64,000 bases of DNA, from NCBI RefSeq assembly GCF_900880675.1, contig NC_044188.1, positions 1,491,539 through 1,555,538 of the forward strand, read 5' to 3'. The first letter of the stretch is position 1, and the number at the start of each line of letters is the position of its first letter. Of this stretch, positions 9,901 through 21,600 are shown piece by piece. The notes below the pieces were generated by a model, which did no database searches, was not told where the DNA came from, and worked only from the letters and a program-made list of their open reading frames with translations. The DNA comes from Sparus aurata. Lineage: Eukaryota; Chordata; Actinopteri; Spariformes; Sparidae. The translations under genes were made by a program, and so were the position numbers.

Positions 9901-12900
9901 CATGAGTAAACAAGCAATAAATAGCTAAACTCCTTAAACCACCTCTGTGTGTCTTCCAAACCATTCAGTCCAAAACACCGCTCACATTCAGTTGGAACTT
10001 GGTACAGTGGCATCTTACTGACATTAAATCTTAGCTCTGTGCCACTCACTCACTGCTTAAAGTTAAGGATTGACTGATGGGTGGATGACATAATATTATT
10101 GGTAAAAATCGGTTCATTCAAGCTTATGTCAACATTTTGTTTCGCAGGACAAATCATGACTGCATTTTGATTGGAGAATTGAATATTTTGGTGTATTGTT
10201 TTCACGGAGGTATCTGCTCTGAGTTAACATTCTAGTTTTCTATGTACTTATGTCTTCCTGCATATACCTGCAGCAGTATGTCAAGTGGAATATAAAACTG
10301 AGCCCTTATACTTGATGACTGCACCTTGATCTAGTGTGGCTCGGATCTGCTAAATAAAGAAATGTAAAGAGCAAGACAACCATCACAGCTGATGTGTCTG
10401 CTGGTGTTACCTGAACACTTGACCTCTAGGTTGTATTTGGTTGAATTAATTCTTGTAGATATACACTCTCTAACTGCAGACCCGGACTGAAGACAAGTTG
10501 ATCTAATCCACCGTACAGGTTGGGGAAATTTATCCTTTATCTGTCCTGTTGAAACAGCAGAGCCACAGTCCAGTTGTCTGCACACTGAATCTGCTGTCTT
10601 TAGATTCCACTGACTCTTTTCTTCATCCACTTTTCTCCACAAGTCATGTTGTTTCACCTCCAGTTCACCAGCACAGCGACTGGATCCTCCCACCAACCGG
10701 ACAATATCTGGCTCTGAGCAGACAAAAGGAAAAGATGGTGTGAAAAAGAAGTCACGTTTAATAGAAACTCAAATAAGATCAAAGCCTGAGCTCCTCTCCT
10801 ACCTGAGCAAGTGAGTCCAACAGCTTTGCCAGGTGAGCAGGTGTTTCTATCTGAGCCTGAGGTTCTACAGTCCAGGAGAGCAGACTCATGGCCTCCACAC
10901 TGGAACTCTTTGGTCCACATTGGATCCTCCACTTCTCCATAGAGCGCCCCCTGGAGGACTGAAGGAGCCCCACAGCCGAGCTCCCTACAGACCACCTCTG
11001 CATCCTGCTGGTCAAAGTCATCTTCACACACTGAGGACCACCTCTGGTTAGACTTCACCTCCAGTCTGCCTGAACACAGACTTTTTCCGTTTACCAGCCT
11101 GATGGAGTCTTTCAGGGAAAAGAGAGAGAACGAATAAGAGAACATAAATGTTTTTTTCTGTTTTAAAAGTCTTCAGTTACTTAAGTTGTTGAGGAGAAAG
11201 CTGCTACACTGTTTTGCTGTGAAGCTTCAGACATGTTTTGTGGACTATGAAACTTCACCTGACTTTGCATCAGCATGGGGTCGATTATATAAAGACTGGA
11301 AATTGAGTCCTCTTAGACTCTGAGCTTGTTTGTGATTAGTGTTTTTGTGTTGTGGCTTCTGATGGCATTACCTGAACAGGTGATCCCCAGACTGGTACCA
11401 GGAGTTATGGACCTTTTTATAAAACATTTCCTCAGTTCGGTTCCAGAATTTAGACAGAATGGCATCATTCTCCATGAAGATAAAAATGTGGGATTGTTTG
11501 GAAAAACCTCAGCCACAGAACCACAGTCCAGATGTCTACAAACTGCATCTGCTAACTTGAGGTTCCATTCACGGTCATCCACCTCTGTCCAAACACCCTG
11601 GCTCTTCACCTGTAGTTCACCAGAACAGCGGCTGGATCTTCCAGACAACTGGATGTCATCAATCTCTAAGCACGGGTAAGAGTTGTTAGTATGATATAAT
11701 ATTATATTTTTTTTATTATTCTTCGTTTAGGCCTATATTTAGTGTGTCAGTTTACCTTTGGCAGTAACGGTTCCTTCTGTCAGGAGACCTGAGGAGAATC
11801 CTGAATACAGAAACAAAATCATTTCAAATAAAGGCACTAATTAGATCGGGTGTGGTGGTTAAATGACAGGACTGTGGATTTTGTCTTCAATCTTTTCAAA
11901 TGCAGGAACTCGAGGGAGAGATTACCTCCTAATATTACTCTGTTAAAGGATAGGGTCCGATTTTCTGAGCTCTTTCTTAGCACCAAGGGTTTACTGCACA
12001 ATGATGAAACAGAGAAAAATTGGGAAACTAAAATCGGCCTCTAATGTCTTTGTTCGACGATGGTTGCATGTAAAATGTATAACATTGCTGCAACCCACAG
12101 ATAACATCCAAAGTTGACATGTGTACCAAATGTGGCATATTGCATTCACAGTATAACCTTATTAGCCACCTTTCACATCCACAGCTGTAGGGTCATGGTG
12201 TTGGCATTATTACAAGCCAACAAGGCTTCCGAACAGTCTCACCACTGGATATTTTTAAGGAAACCTGGGGATAATGTCAGCAATTTTTTGGGAACAAAAC
12301 CAGATCTTTTTTACAATGAATCTAACCATTTTAAATTTGTGATCGTTGCTACTAATACAGGTATTTCAAGCCAAACCATGATTGTTTTCCTGAACCTAAC
12401 CGAGTGGTTTTTATGCTAAAACCCTAACAGCAAAAGCTCAAAAAAGAAATATCAGGTTGCAACGTCAAACATTTGGTTATTCTGGCAACTGGGTTGTATA
12501 TGTCTTGCATAAGTGACAAAATGCCCCCAAATTGCTTCTTTTATCATCAAATCCAAAAACATAAACTGCTTCCTGGACAAAAGTGGAAAGGGCAACATGT
12601 TGATACCAGTGTGGAGGCTGAAAGGGTTAAATCCTCTTCCTAGCCTCAGGAAAAATAATCAGGAATAAGGCTTTTATGCATATTTTTGTCTCATTTGAAA
12701 GGTAAGAAGCTACAGAATATGAAGCCATTGAAAATGAACCTACTTCTGTTACTATTACAGTTTAGCAAAAACTTCGATTTTCATTCATGCCAAATATCTC
12801 TGCATTTCCATGGCAATATCCCCATTATAACCAAGATTTCATGTATAATGTTGCAGCTGAAAGTCATCTTCCAGTCTTTGATTACAACTGTAACTGTAAC

Positions 12901-13357
12901 TCTGTCAATGTGATGAAAATATTAAAATACAACATTTCTTACACACTTTAGATATATATGCTATACAGGCTGTCAGGATCATTAATAAAAACATTACAAA
13001 GAACATTCAACAGCAATAAAACAAAGTGTAAGCGTAAAAGAGACCTCCCCAACAAACTACCAATAACATCCTTGAAAAAATTATATCTTTCTAATAAGAT
13101 CCATTTGTGATTTATAGTCAGTTGTCAGCAGCCTAACTAGTCCAGATTTGACTTCTTCACCTTTTTATACCCACTTTCACAAATTTAATGTATTTTCCTG
13201 AAGTTTAAAATATTGGCTTGAATGAATATCGCTTATTTTCCTGTGGATCAGACAATCCGAACTCATGATGTACAGAAAGCAGTGAGGTTTAAGTGGCCCA
13301 GGTCGTACCTGAGCTCCAGAGCAACGCGAACAGCAGCAGTCGGTCTACGGGATCCAT
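6880..13357 (-). CDS. Gene 1: SRCR-Ig transmembrane receptor, 5 SRCR domains
   Basis: Ten coding exons, 3' to 5' on the map: tail 6880-6990, transmembrane 7274-7356, Ig 7996-8319, B' 8396-8704, A 8791-9096, B 10411-10713, A 10803-11108, N-SRCR 11372-11665, linker 11756-11788, signal 13309-13357. The join is 2,118 nt, 705 codons plus TAG, with no in-frame stop. Every extracellular junction is phase 1, so domains can be added or removed without changing frame. SRCR domains bind proteins or microbial surface ligands in the CD163/WC1/CD6 group. This order (SRCR repeats, one Ig, transmembrane, short tail) gives a type I surface receptor. The ligand is unknown, and no symbol is given because orthology cannot be settled by eye. 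The 1.3-kb intron 9097-10410 shares sequence with the gene 2 intron at 25195-27619. Confidence 0.85.
7274..7356 (-). CDS. Gene 1 exon 9: transmembrane segment
   Basis: 83 nt, phase 1 in and phase 0 out. Encodes STDLIIRLALVVLMVAFSA followed by AMFFYYK. This is one hydrophobic helix with an Arg near its outer end and Tyr-Tyr-Lys at the cytoplasmic face. Confidence 0.8.
7996..8319 (-). CDS. Gene 1 exon 8: Ig-like domain
   Basis: 108 residues. Cys in GSSFTISCSIL and in DHTHQGDYSCVYHV form the predicted intradomain pair. The D-x-G/A-x-Y-x-C motif (QGDYSC) is typical of Ig folds. N-x-S/T sites occur in the middle (QNYT, VNHS). Confidence 0.85.
8396..8704 (-). CDS. Gene 1 exon 7: SRCR domain, B' subtype
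   Basis: 309 nt, begins EPDNFRLSGGTSHCDG and ends LEVICSG. Six-Cys pattern with the VACRHFNCG core. This membrane-proximal subtype is also found in gene 2 (18429-18737) and gene 3 (45990-46299, broken). Confidence 0.85.
8791..9096 (-). CDS. Gene 1 exon 6: SRCR domain, A type
   Basis: 306 nt with the eight-Cys A pattern (NSLC, SSVC, VVCRELGC, FQC, LDC, NTC, LTC). One base differs from the array consensus and gives Tyr for Asp (SSVCEYDFD). Confidence 0.9.
10411..10713 (-). CDS. Gene 1 exon 5: SRCR domain, B type
   Basis: 101 codons, begins EPDIVRLVGGSSRCAG. The variable loops read DEEKSQ before WNLK and GQIKDKFPQPVRWI before RSTC, unlike the other B exons. Confidence 0.88.
10803..11108 (-). 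CDS. Gene 1 exon 4: SRCR domain, A type
   Basis: 306 nt. About half a dozen base differences from the consensus, mostly at the two exon ends (DSIRLVNGKSLC, EVEDPMW), so the central part is the most homogenised. Confidence 0.9.
11372..11665 (-). CDS. Gene 1 exon 3: N-terminal SRCR domain
   Basis: 294 nt, begins EIDDIQLSGRSSRCSG. Six Cys (SSRC, AVCRHLDC, PFC, RKC, ITC). Its orthologous position and length recur in gene 2 (29599-29892) and gene 3 (51027-51320). Confidence 0.87.
11756..11788 (-). CDS. Gene 1 exon 2: 33-nt linker exon
   Basis: Encodes GLLTEGTVTAK between phase-1 junctions, with a CTCCTCAG acceptor and a GTAAAC donor. Length and splice sites are conserved in genes 2 and 3, which supports it as a real microexon. 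Confidence 0.7.
13309..13357 (-). CDS. Gene 1 exon 1: signal peptide
   Basis: Encodes MDPVDRLLLFALLWSSG, identical in protein to the gene 0 and gene 2 first exons. The start is the only Met and opens the hydrophobic core. Confidence 0.8.
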
Positions 13358-13450
13358 GTCCAGTTGGGGTGTTGTCTGAACAGCCTGTCACTCTTTCTCA
13401 CTGACTGTCTGTTGATCTTATGTCTTGTTCATCTCTCGTCAAATGTGCAG

Positions 13451-13500
13451 TTTCCTGTTTGACTTTTAATCTCTATGACGGGCAAACAGGAAGCTGCCTG
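13451..13500 (-). promoter_or_regulatory. Proximal promoter of gene 1 with two ETS-like sites
   Basis: AAACAGGAAAC (13451-13460 region) and GCTTCCTGTTTG (13483-13494 region, given on the minus strand) carry GGAA cores about 95-140 bp above the ATG. Both sites are shared with gene 3. Myeloid ETS control is an inference. Confidence 0.3.
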
Positions 13501-13679
13501 AGCTGATCATAAACTGACATCCTGTGCTCTTTTGACGTTTTTTTTAAAGATTGTTGTCAGTTCAATTTCAGCTACTGCTGAGCCATTTACTGGAACTAGA
13601 GTATGTTTCGTTAAACGTGTGAAGCTGTTTCACATCTGTATAACTTCACAGTGATAACTTAAGTTACATCATGTATGTG

Positions 13680-14950
13680 GCATAACTTCCCTACAGTAGT
13701 TGAAATAACTCAGGAACAGCAGTCTACCGAGTGAAAGTCCTGTGCAGTGAAAAGTTCCTTGGAAATCTGGGCTGGATTGGGTCCAGTTATTAAATGACCC
13801 TCCTTGTGGCAGAACAGGTCCAAATAATGACCACTCTGGACTTTCTGGCTACTGGGGGGAGTGTTTGGTCTGGAGTATCACAGCCCTCATGAAAGCACCG
13901 TTATGCCTGTTGTTTTGGATTCCCTTATTGAAATGACCTTGTAGGATTTCTTTAGGTCCTTTGTAAACCCACAGTCCTACTTTGACCTTTCCCTCATTGA
14001 TATTTAAACTGAGGCTCTTTAAAATGTCAGCATAGGTGACACTGGGAGGAGGACACACATGCACAATTCACCCGGGGCGAGTACTTATAACGAGAGGACT
14101 GTGTACAGGTGTGTGTCACATGATTTTATAGACCTGAACATTTTCTTGCTTACTTAGATTCTGAGTTATTCTGAGTTTTATAAATGAGGTGAAACACCAC
14201 CCAAAGTCTTTATCTTTTGAATATCAAACACGCACCTCGATTAGTCTTGAAAGCTACTCTGTTTCCACTCATGCTGCTTGGCAGCTGGAGCAAATTTGAA
14301 TTAAAGTGGAACGAAATGATCGAATGAAATAGAAACTCAAACTGCTCCTCCAGCGTCCGTCCATCTGCAAGTTCAAACTCTTTATCTTCTCCAAAACAGT
14401 CCTCATCAACAAGTGAAGTTACAAAAACTGTTACAGCTCCATAACATCAACAAATCATAAACAGCTAATCAGTTATCATACAATCACTCTGTACTCTTTT
14501 AGATGTAGGTTGTCAGCTTGATTTTCATATATATTCCCTCTGGGTTGAAACTTTTTTTTTTTTTATAGCGTAAGGGGGATTTTTTTGCGTAGCAACAGAT
14601 ATAATTAATGGATGGGCTAATTAGTCTACTAACAGAATTATTAAAGGGCCAAAATCAGGTTGTTAAAGGGCCACATTCGCCCCCTTGACCTAGGTCTGCT
14701 TTAAGGCATCAACCCTGCACTCTGAATTTAAAAAACAAGCCTCCAAACCATAAAAAGTTTCTACGTTGATAATATGTCAGGTTTTCTCAAAGTGGCCAAG
14801 AAATCAGTTATGGCTGCTTTTATAAAAACACGTAGGACAATTTCACCTCCATTTTCTTGTTTGAGTCTGAAGCTTGTGTGATTGTCACGTAGACAGTTTG
14901 CTTTTATTCTTGTTTGCTGCTCTTCCAGTCGGTAACGTCCCGTCAACATC
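13680..14950. other. Gene 1-gene 2 intergenic region
   Basis: A rearranged, shortened version of the block seen at 2450-2970 is followed at about 14500 by gene 2 3'-flank sequence equivalent to 5840-6450. The orphan transmembrane exon present in other intergenic regions is deleted here. No gene was seen. Confidence 0.6.
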
Positions 14951-15114
14951 TGTTTTTCTTGTCAAAAAAGTGCTGACTTCTTCCCGTTAACGCTGAGGTG
15001 ATCCAAGGGAGAGAATCAATCCAGAAACACTTCTAACTAGAGTTCCTGCTCGCTAAAAAAACAAATTATAATAACAACAAAACCATCCACACATTACAGT
15101 CAATCCAGGTTTAA

Positions 15115-15120
15115 TTTATT
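15115..15120 (-). terminator. Polyadenylation signal AATAAA of gene 2
   Basis: Minus-strand AATAAA about 465 nt after the stop, in the same sequence context as the gene 1 and gene 3 signals. Confidence 0.55.
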
Positions 15121-15585
15121 GAGAAACAAATTTCATCACTTTCTACTTGTTTACAGATTAAGTATAGAGTATATTTTAAGCAAATGTCCCCAAATGCAGA
15201 AGACAGACAGTAAAATCCTCATTTCAAAACATTCACAACAATTATCTTTATCTTTGCAGGAGTACAACTGCATGTGGAAAAAAAAGCTGCGCGTAAGCTC
15301 ATGAATTGCCTTCATATGTCAAATAAAACACTTTAATAATGTAAATGTAACTTTGGTGGAGACAATATCACACAACAAGATGTCACGTTTCACTCACTGC
15401 ATTATCTCTTTAATCAGTCAGTGCAAGAATTTGAAATATAAGAATACAGCAGGAAAAGCACATTGTCATTTACAAATGTTTGAACGTCTGTCAAACTAGC
15501 TTTTTTGTTTTGTTTTGTTAAGTTCACATATACCTCTTCTGACCCCAGTACTGAGTCCTCTCCTGGAAAACCTGGATGTGTGATA

Positions 15586-15696
15586 CTAAGATCCCTCGAC
15601 TCCTGCCTCTTCTGCTCCACCCTGCCCGTCTTGAGCACCATCAAGGTAATCGAGCTCAGTATTGTCCTCTCGTCTCGGCATCTGCTTTCTGCTGGC
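15586..15696 (-). CDS. Gene 2 exon 24: cytoplasmic tail and stop
   Basis: Encodes ASRKQMPRREDNTELDYLDG, then a Gly/Glu-rich end and TAG, 36 residues. The same phase-0 acceptor is used as in gene 1. Confidence 0.65.
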   Translation of the reverse strand, partial: ASRKQMPRREDNTELDYLDGAQDGQGGAEEAGVEGS

Positions 15697-18600
15697 CTAC
15701 AGAGACATGGCAAAAACTGTATTTAAGCCACAAAATACTTTTACACAGAGAAGTATTCCTAATTCTGTCAGAGGTCCCAGAAACATCTTGGGCAACATGC
15801 TTCTTCAGTACAAGAAGTGTTTGGTACAAAATGTTTTGCTTCCGTTTTCTCTGCTGTTCCAAACACACTGAACTGTGATCCCTATGTGAACACTTGAGTT
15901 TTACATATTACACCACGACAGTCACTTCCACTGATGTGTACCTTGTAGTAGAAAAACATGGCCGCACTGAACGCCACCATCAGCACTACGAGTGCCAGCC
16001 TGATGATCAGATCTGTTGAAGAGGCTGAAACAGATTCACAGTCATTACATCAGTTCATAGAGGAACGTGCTGTTGTCTTTGCTTCATGTAGGCTTAGTGT
16101 TTTCAAATGTTGGCATCATACATTTCTGCAAAACACAGGTATGTTGCACATTTCATCAGGTTGCATCTTTGCATTGCTTTAGGCTCAGTTGGATGTGACA
16201 GCGTTATAATAACGGTCTGGTTAGGTTTGGGCCCAAAAAACACTTATGGTTATGGTTGGAAAAATATTTGTCTGTATACTTTGGGTATAAAAGCTGCCAT
16301 CTCCCTTAGTGTTTTCAAAATGACCATTGTTACAGGAAACCATAAATGGCTCTGCAAGACTTAAGAAAATCATATTTTGGCTTCTCTAGCTCTGCGGCCA
16401 CAAACACAGATGGAAACTCTCCCGAAGTTTTGTCAAAAATATTTGGCTTTGTTACAATTTTCATGGCTGGAAATGTCCCAACGTCTGATTAAAAATATCT
16501 AGTTTGTTGCCACAAACACGGCTGGAAAATGTCAAGACTTCTCATCAAAATAAATATCTGGGTTTGTTGCCACTATCTAATGCCCGGTCATCTTGTCCAA
16601 AATATCCAGTAGTTTCACTCTTGTTTGCCAGCTGTTGTGCCTAACGGTCACTCCACCATCACTCCACCATCACCCCCTCCTTCTTTCGACATAAAAGTCA
16701 GCACACATACACACAATATCAATGTGATAGGACTCACTCAGTGTATATATAATATCTATGACACACTATGTTGCCAAAAGTATTCGCTGACCTGCCTTGA
16801 CTCGCATACAAATTTAAGTGACATCCTATTCTTAATCCATAGGATTTAATATGACGTCGATCTACCCTTTGCAGCTATAACAGCTTCAACTCTTCTGGGA
16901 AGGCTTTCCACAAGGTTTAGGAGTGTTTATGGGAATTTTTGACCATTCTTCCAGAAACGCATTTGTGAGGTCACACACTGATGTTGGATGGGAAGGCCTT
17001 GTTGTCAGTCTGCCCTCTAATTCATCCCAAAGGTGTTCTAACGGGTTGAGGTCAGGACTCTGTGAAGGCCAGTCAAGTTCATCCACACCAAACTCTCTCC
17101 TCCATGTCTTTATGGACCTCCGTTGTGCACTGGTGCACAGTCATGTTGGAACAGGAAGGGGCCATCCTCAAACTGTTCCCACAATGTTGGGAGCATGGAA
17201 TTGTCCAACATCTCGTGGTATGCTGAAGTAGTCAGAGTTCCTTTCACTGTTACTAAGGGGCCAAGCCCAGCTCCTGTAAAATCCCCCCACACCATAATCC
17301 CCCCTCCACCAAACTTTACACTTGGGACAATGCAGTCAGACAAGTACTGCTCTTCTGGCAACCGCCAAACCTAGACTTGTTTATCCGATTACCAGATGTA
17401 GAAGTGTGATTCGTCACTTCAGAGAATGCGTCTCCACTGCTCTAGAGTCCAGTAGCGGCATGCTTTACACCACTGCATCCAACGTTTTGCATTGCATTTG
17501 CTGATTTATGCCTTGGATGCAGCTGCTCGGCAATGGAAACCCATTCCATAAAGGTAGGTCTGTAGAGATTGACTCTGCAGAAAGTTGGCGACCTCTGCGC
17601 ACTATGCTCCTCAGCATTCGCTGACCCCGCTCCGTCATTTGACGTGGCCTACCACTTTGTGGCTGAGTTGCTGTCATTCCCAATCGCTTCCACTTTGTAA
17701 TGATACCACTGACAGTTGACTGTAGAATATCTCGGAGCGAGGGAATATCACAACTGGACTTGTTGCACAGGTGGCATCCTATCACAGTACCATGCTGGAG
17801 TTCATCGAGCTCCTGAGGGTGACCCATTCTTTCACAAATGTTTGCAAAAACAGTCTGCATGCCTAGGTGCTTGCTTTTATACACCCGTGGCCATGGAAGT
17901 GATTGGAACGCCTGATATCAATTATTTGGATGGGTGAGTGAATACTTTTGGCAATATAGTGTATGTACAAATGAAAGTATTTGTGGTTTGCAGAAACATA
18001 AAATGACTCAGATTCTCTGTAAAGTTACCTGCGACAGTGACATAGAGATGGCGGCTCTCAGAGGAGAATTCATGGGAGAAAACGTAGATGTGATAAACAC
18101 AGCTGTAGTCCCCTTGGTGGGTGTGGTCTGCAGCAGAGAACAGGAAGTGGGCAGAGTGATTGACAGCTGGCAGGGTGTAGTTCTGCGATGTTGCGGAGTT
18201 GGTCACAATCAGCTGGAAAGAGCCTCCTGGATGCTGGGGCAGGACGGAGCAGCTGATGGTGAAACTGGAGCCCAGCAGCACCTGAAGCTGCTTGTTCTCG
18301 GACAACCCGTCAATGTGGGGGGAGAAGGAGATGTTTGGCTGAGCCAGAATATCTGTCAACAAAGTTGGAAATTGAGTGAGTCTCTATTGAGAATATATAA
18401 TTCACTGAAATTCAGTGTTCAAGGTTACCTGAGCAGATCACCTCCAGGCTGATGGGCAGTTGGAAGTTGTCAGGCAATAGTAAACACTCCCGCAGCAGGG
18501 GTATAGAATCAGACAGAACACAGGTCCTGCTGATAAACCAGCAGGGTTTATCTGAATGGTTTCGTATTTTTGTTGAAACAACAGAACCACAGTCGAATTG

Positions 18601-21600
18601 TCTACACGCAACAGATGCTAACTTCTGTTCCCATCCAGAGACGATGCTATTCACTGGTCTCCACTCTTCCTGGTGTTTCATCTCTGATGTGCCATCGCAG
18701 TGACTGGTTCCCCCTGACAACCTGACATTATCAGGCTCTGGACAGAGACAGGAGACTAATTAATAAAAAGAATTAAAGGCATTTTGATTAGATCAAGTCA
18801 AATAAAACATGAAGATGTCCTACCTGAGCAGGTGAGTCCAACAGCTTTGCCAGGTGAGCAGGTGTTTCTATCTGAGCCTGAGGTTCTACAGTCCAGGAGA
18901 GCAGACTCATGGCCTCCACACTGGAACTCTTTGGTCCACATTGGAGCCTCCACTTCTCCATAGAGCGCCCCCTGGAGGACTGAAGGAGCCCCACAGCCGA
19001 GCTCCCTACAGACCACCTCTGCATCCTGCTGGTCAAAGTCATCTTCACACACTGAGGACCACCTCTGGTTAGACTTCACCTCCAGTCTGCCTGAACACAG
19101 ACTGTTTCCATTCACCAGCCTGACAGAGTCTATCGGGGAAGAGAGAAAATTAACAAGATGTTGTTGTTTGTCAAAGATGGCAGTGTGGACAATATAAGCG
19201 AGCAAGATGACAGTGATGTTGTCATTTTTGTGAATCCAGCTTCAGTTCTTAATGCATCAGTTAAAAAAAAGAGAACTCATTTAAAATACTGTTATTCATT
19301 CTAACAGTGTTTAATATAACTTAATGTATTGTGGTTAACATACATATAAGGTGCCAAAATATATTCCCCAGGTGGCTACTTCTTTTTTTAAGGATTAATG
19401 TTAAAGTTATTGCCTTTGTTGGTTTTTACCTGAGCAGGTAATTTTCAGGATATCTTGGGTAGGAAAAGTCGATATTGAGACACATTCCCTGATGGCAGAC
19501 TCAGACTGGCCACAGGAAGTTGTAATGTCCCATGCATCTATTTTGTCCACATGTATTGTTTCTATTGAAAGTGCAGAACCACAGTCCATCTGTCTACATA
19601 CAACTGCTGCAGACATCATGTCCCACATAGAAAAAAATGAGAGAGACACTGGTTTCCAGTTTCCTTTGTATTTCATCTCAAATCTGCCCACACAGGAGCT
19701 GGATCCTCCAACTAACCGGATGTCACTGGGCTCTGAAGAGTAACAAGAGAGTAATAGGTTAAATAAAATACATAACTTGCTTTAGAATCAAAGCTGCAGC
19801 TCCTCTCCTACCTGAGCAGGTGAGTCCAACCGCTTTTCCAGGTGAGCAGGTGTTTCTATCTGAGCCTAAGGTTCTACAGTCCAGGAGAGCAGACTCATGG
19901 CCTCCACACTGGAACTCTTTGGTCCACATTGGAGCCTCCACTTCTCCATAGAGCGCCCCCTGGAGGACTGAAGGAGCCCCACAGCCGAGCTCCCTACAGA
20001 CCACCTCTGCATCCTGCTGGTCAAAGTCATCTTCACACACTGAGGACCACCTCTGGTTAGACTTCACCTCCAGTCTGCCTGAACACAGACTGTTTCCATT
20101 CACCAGCCTGACAGAGTCTGAAGAAAGACGGCAACAGACAGAAAGAGTGTTGCTTCTGTATTCAGGTTCAGGAACATTCTCTACAAACAACAGTTGATAG
20201 TTTGAAAACTTTCTGCTGTTTTCTCCATTGATAGCTGAATAACTTCTACAATTCAATACTGCCTCTTCCTTCCCTATGCATGTATGCCTTCCTGCATATA
20301 TCAGCAACAATATGTCAATATGGTGAGCTGGAATATACAACTAAGCACTTATTCTTGATGACTGCTACTTGATGTAGTGAGGCTTCGATCTGTGGAATGA
20401 AAAAATGTAAACAAGACAACCACCACAGCTGATGTGTTTGCTGGTGTTACCTGAACACTTGACCTCCAGGTGAAAGTTGTTAGTATCAGTTGTGGTAGAT
20501 ACACAATCACTAACTGGAGACCCAGACTGAAGACAAGTTGATCTAATCTCCCAGACAGGTCCGTATGTTAAACTCTGTATCTTTTCTGTTGAAACAGCAG
20601 AGCCACAGTCCAGTTGTCTGCACACTGCATCTGCTGTCTTCAGATTCCACTGACTCTTTTCGTCAATCACTTTTCTCCACATGCCTTGTTGTTTCACCTC
20701 GAGTTCACCAGCACAGCGACTGGATCTTCCCACCAACCGGACAAAACTGGCCTCTGAGCAGACAAGAGGAAAAGATGAAAAAGAAGTCACATTTAATAGA
20801 AAGTCGAATAAGATCAAAGCTGCAGCTCCTTTCCTACCTGAGCAGGTGAGTCCAACAGCTTTGCCAGGTGAGCAGGTGTTTCTATCTGAGCCTGAGGTTC
20901 TACAGTCCAGGAGAGCAGACTCATGGCCTCCACACTGGAACTCTTTGGTCCACATTGGAGCCTCCACTTCTCCATAGAGCGCCCCCTGGAGGACTGAAGG
21001 AGCCCCACAGCCGAGCTCCCTACAGACCACCTCTGCATCCTGCTGGTCAAAGTCATCTTCACACACTGAGGACCACCTCTGGTTAGACTTCACCTCCAGT
21101 CTGCCTGAACACAGACTGTTTCCATTCACCAGCCTGACAGAGTCTATCAGGGAACAGAAAGAGAACAAATAAGATGTTGTTGTTTGTCAAATATGGCAGT
21201 GTGGACAATATAAGCGAGCAAGATGACGGTGATTTTGTCATTTTGGTGAGTCCAGTTTCTGTTCTTAATCCATCAGTTAAAAAAGTAACTAATTTAAAAT
21301 ACTGTTGTTTATTCTAACAGTGTTTAATCTAACTTTAATATATATTGATGAACATACATATAAGGTGCCAAAATATGTTCCCCAGGTGGCTACTGCGTTT
21401 AAGGATTACTGTTAAAGTTATTGCCTTTGTTGGTTTTTACCTGAGCAGGTAATTTTCAGAATATCTTGGGAAGAAGAAGGCCATGCCGATGCACATTCCC
21501 TGAAGGCAGACTCAGACTGACCACAGAATGGTATGATCATCCATGTATCTGTGTTGTCCACATGTATTGTTTCTGTTGTAAGAACAGGGCCACAGTCCAG

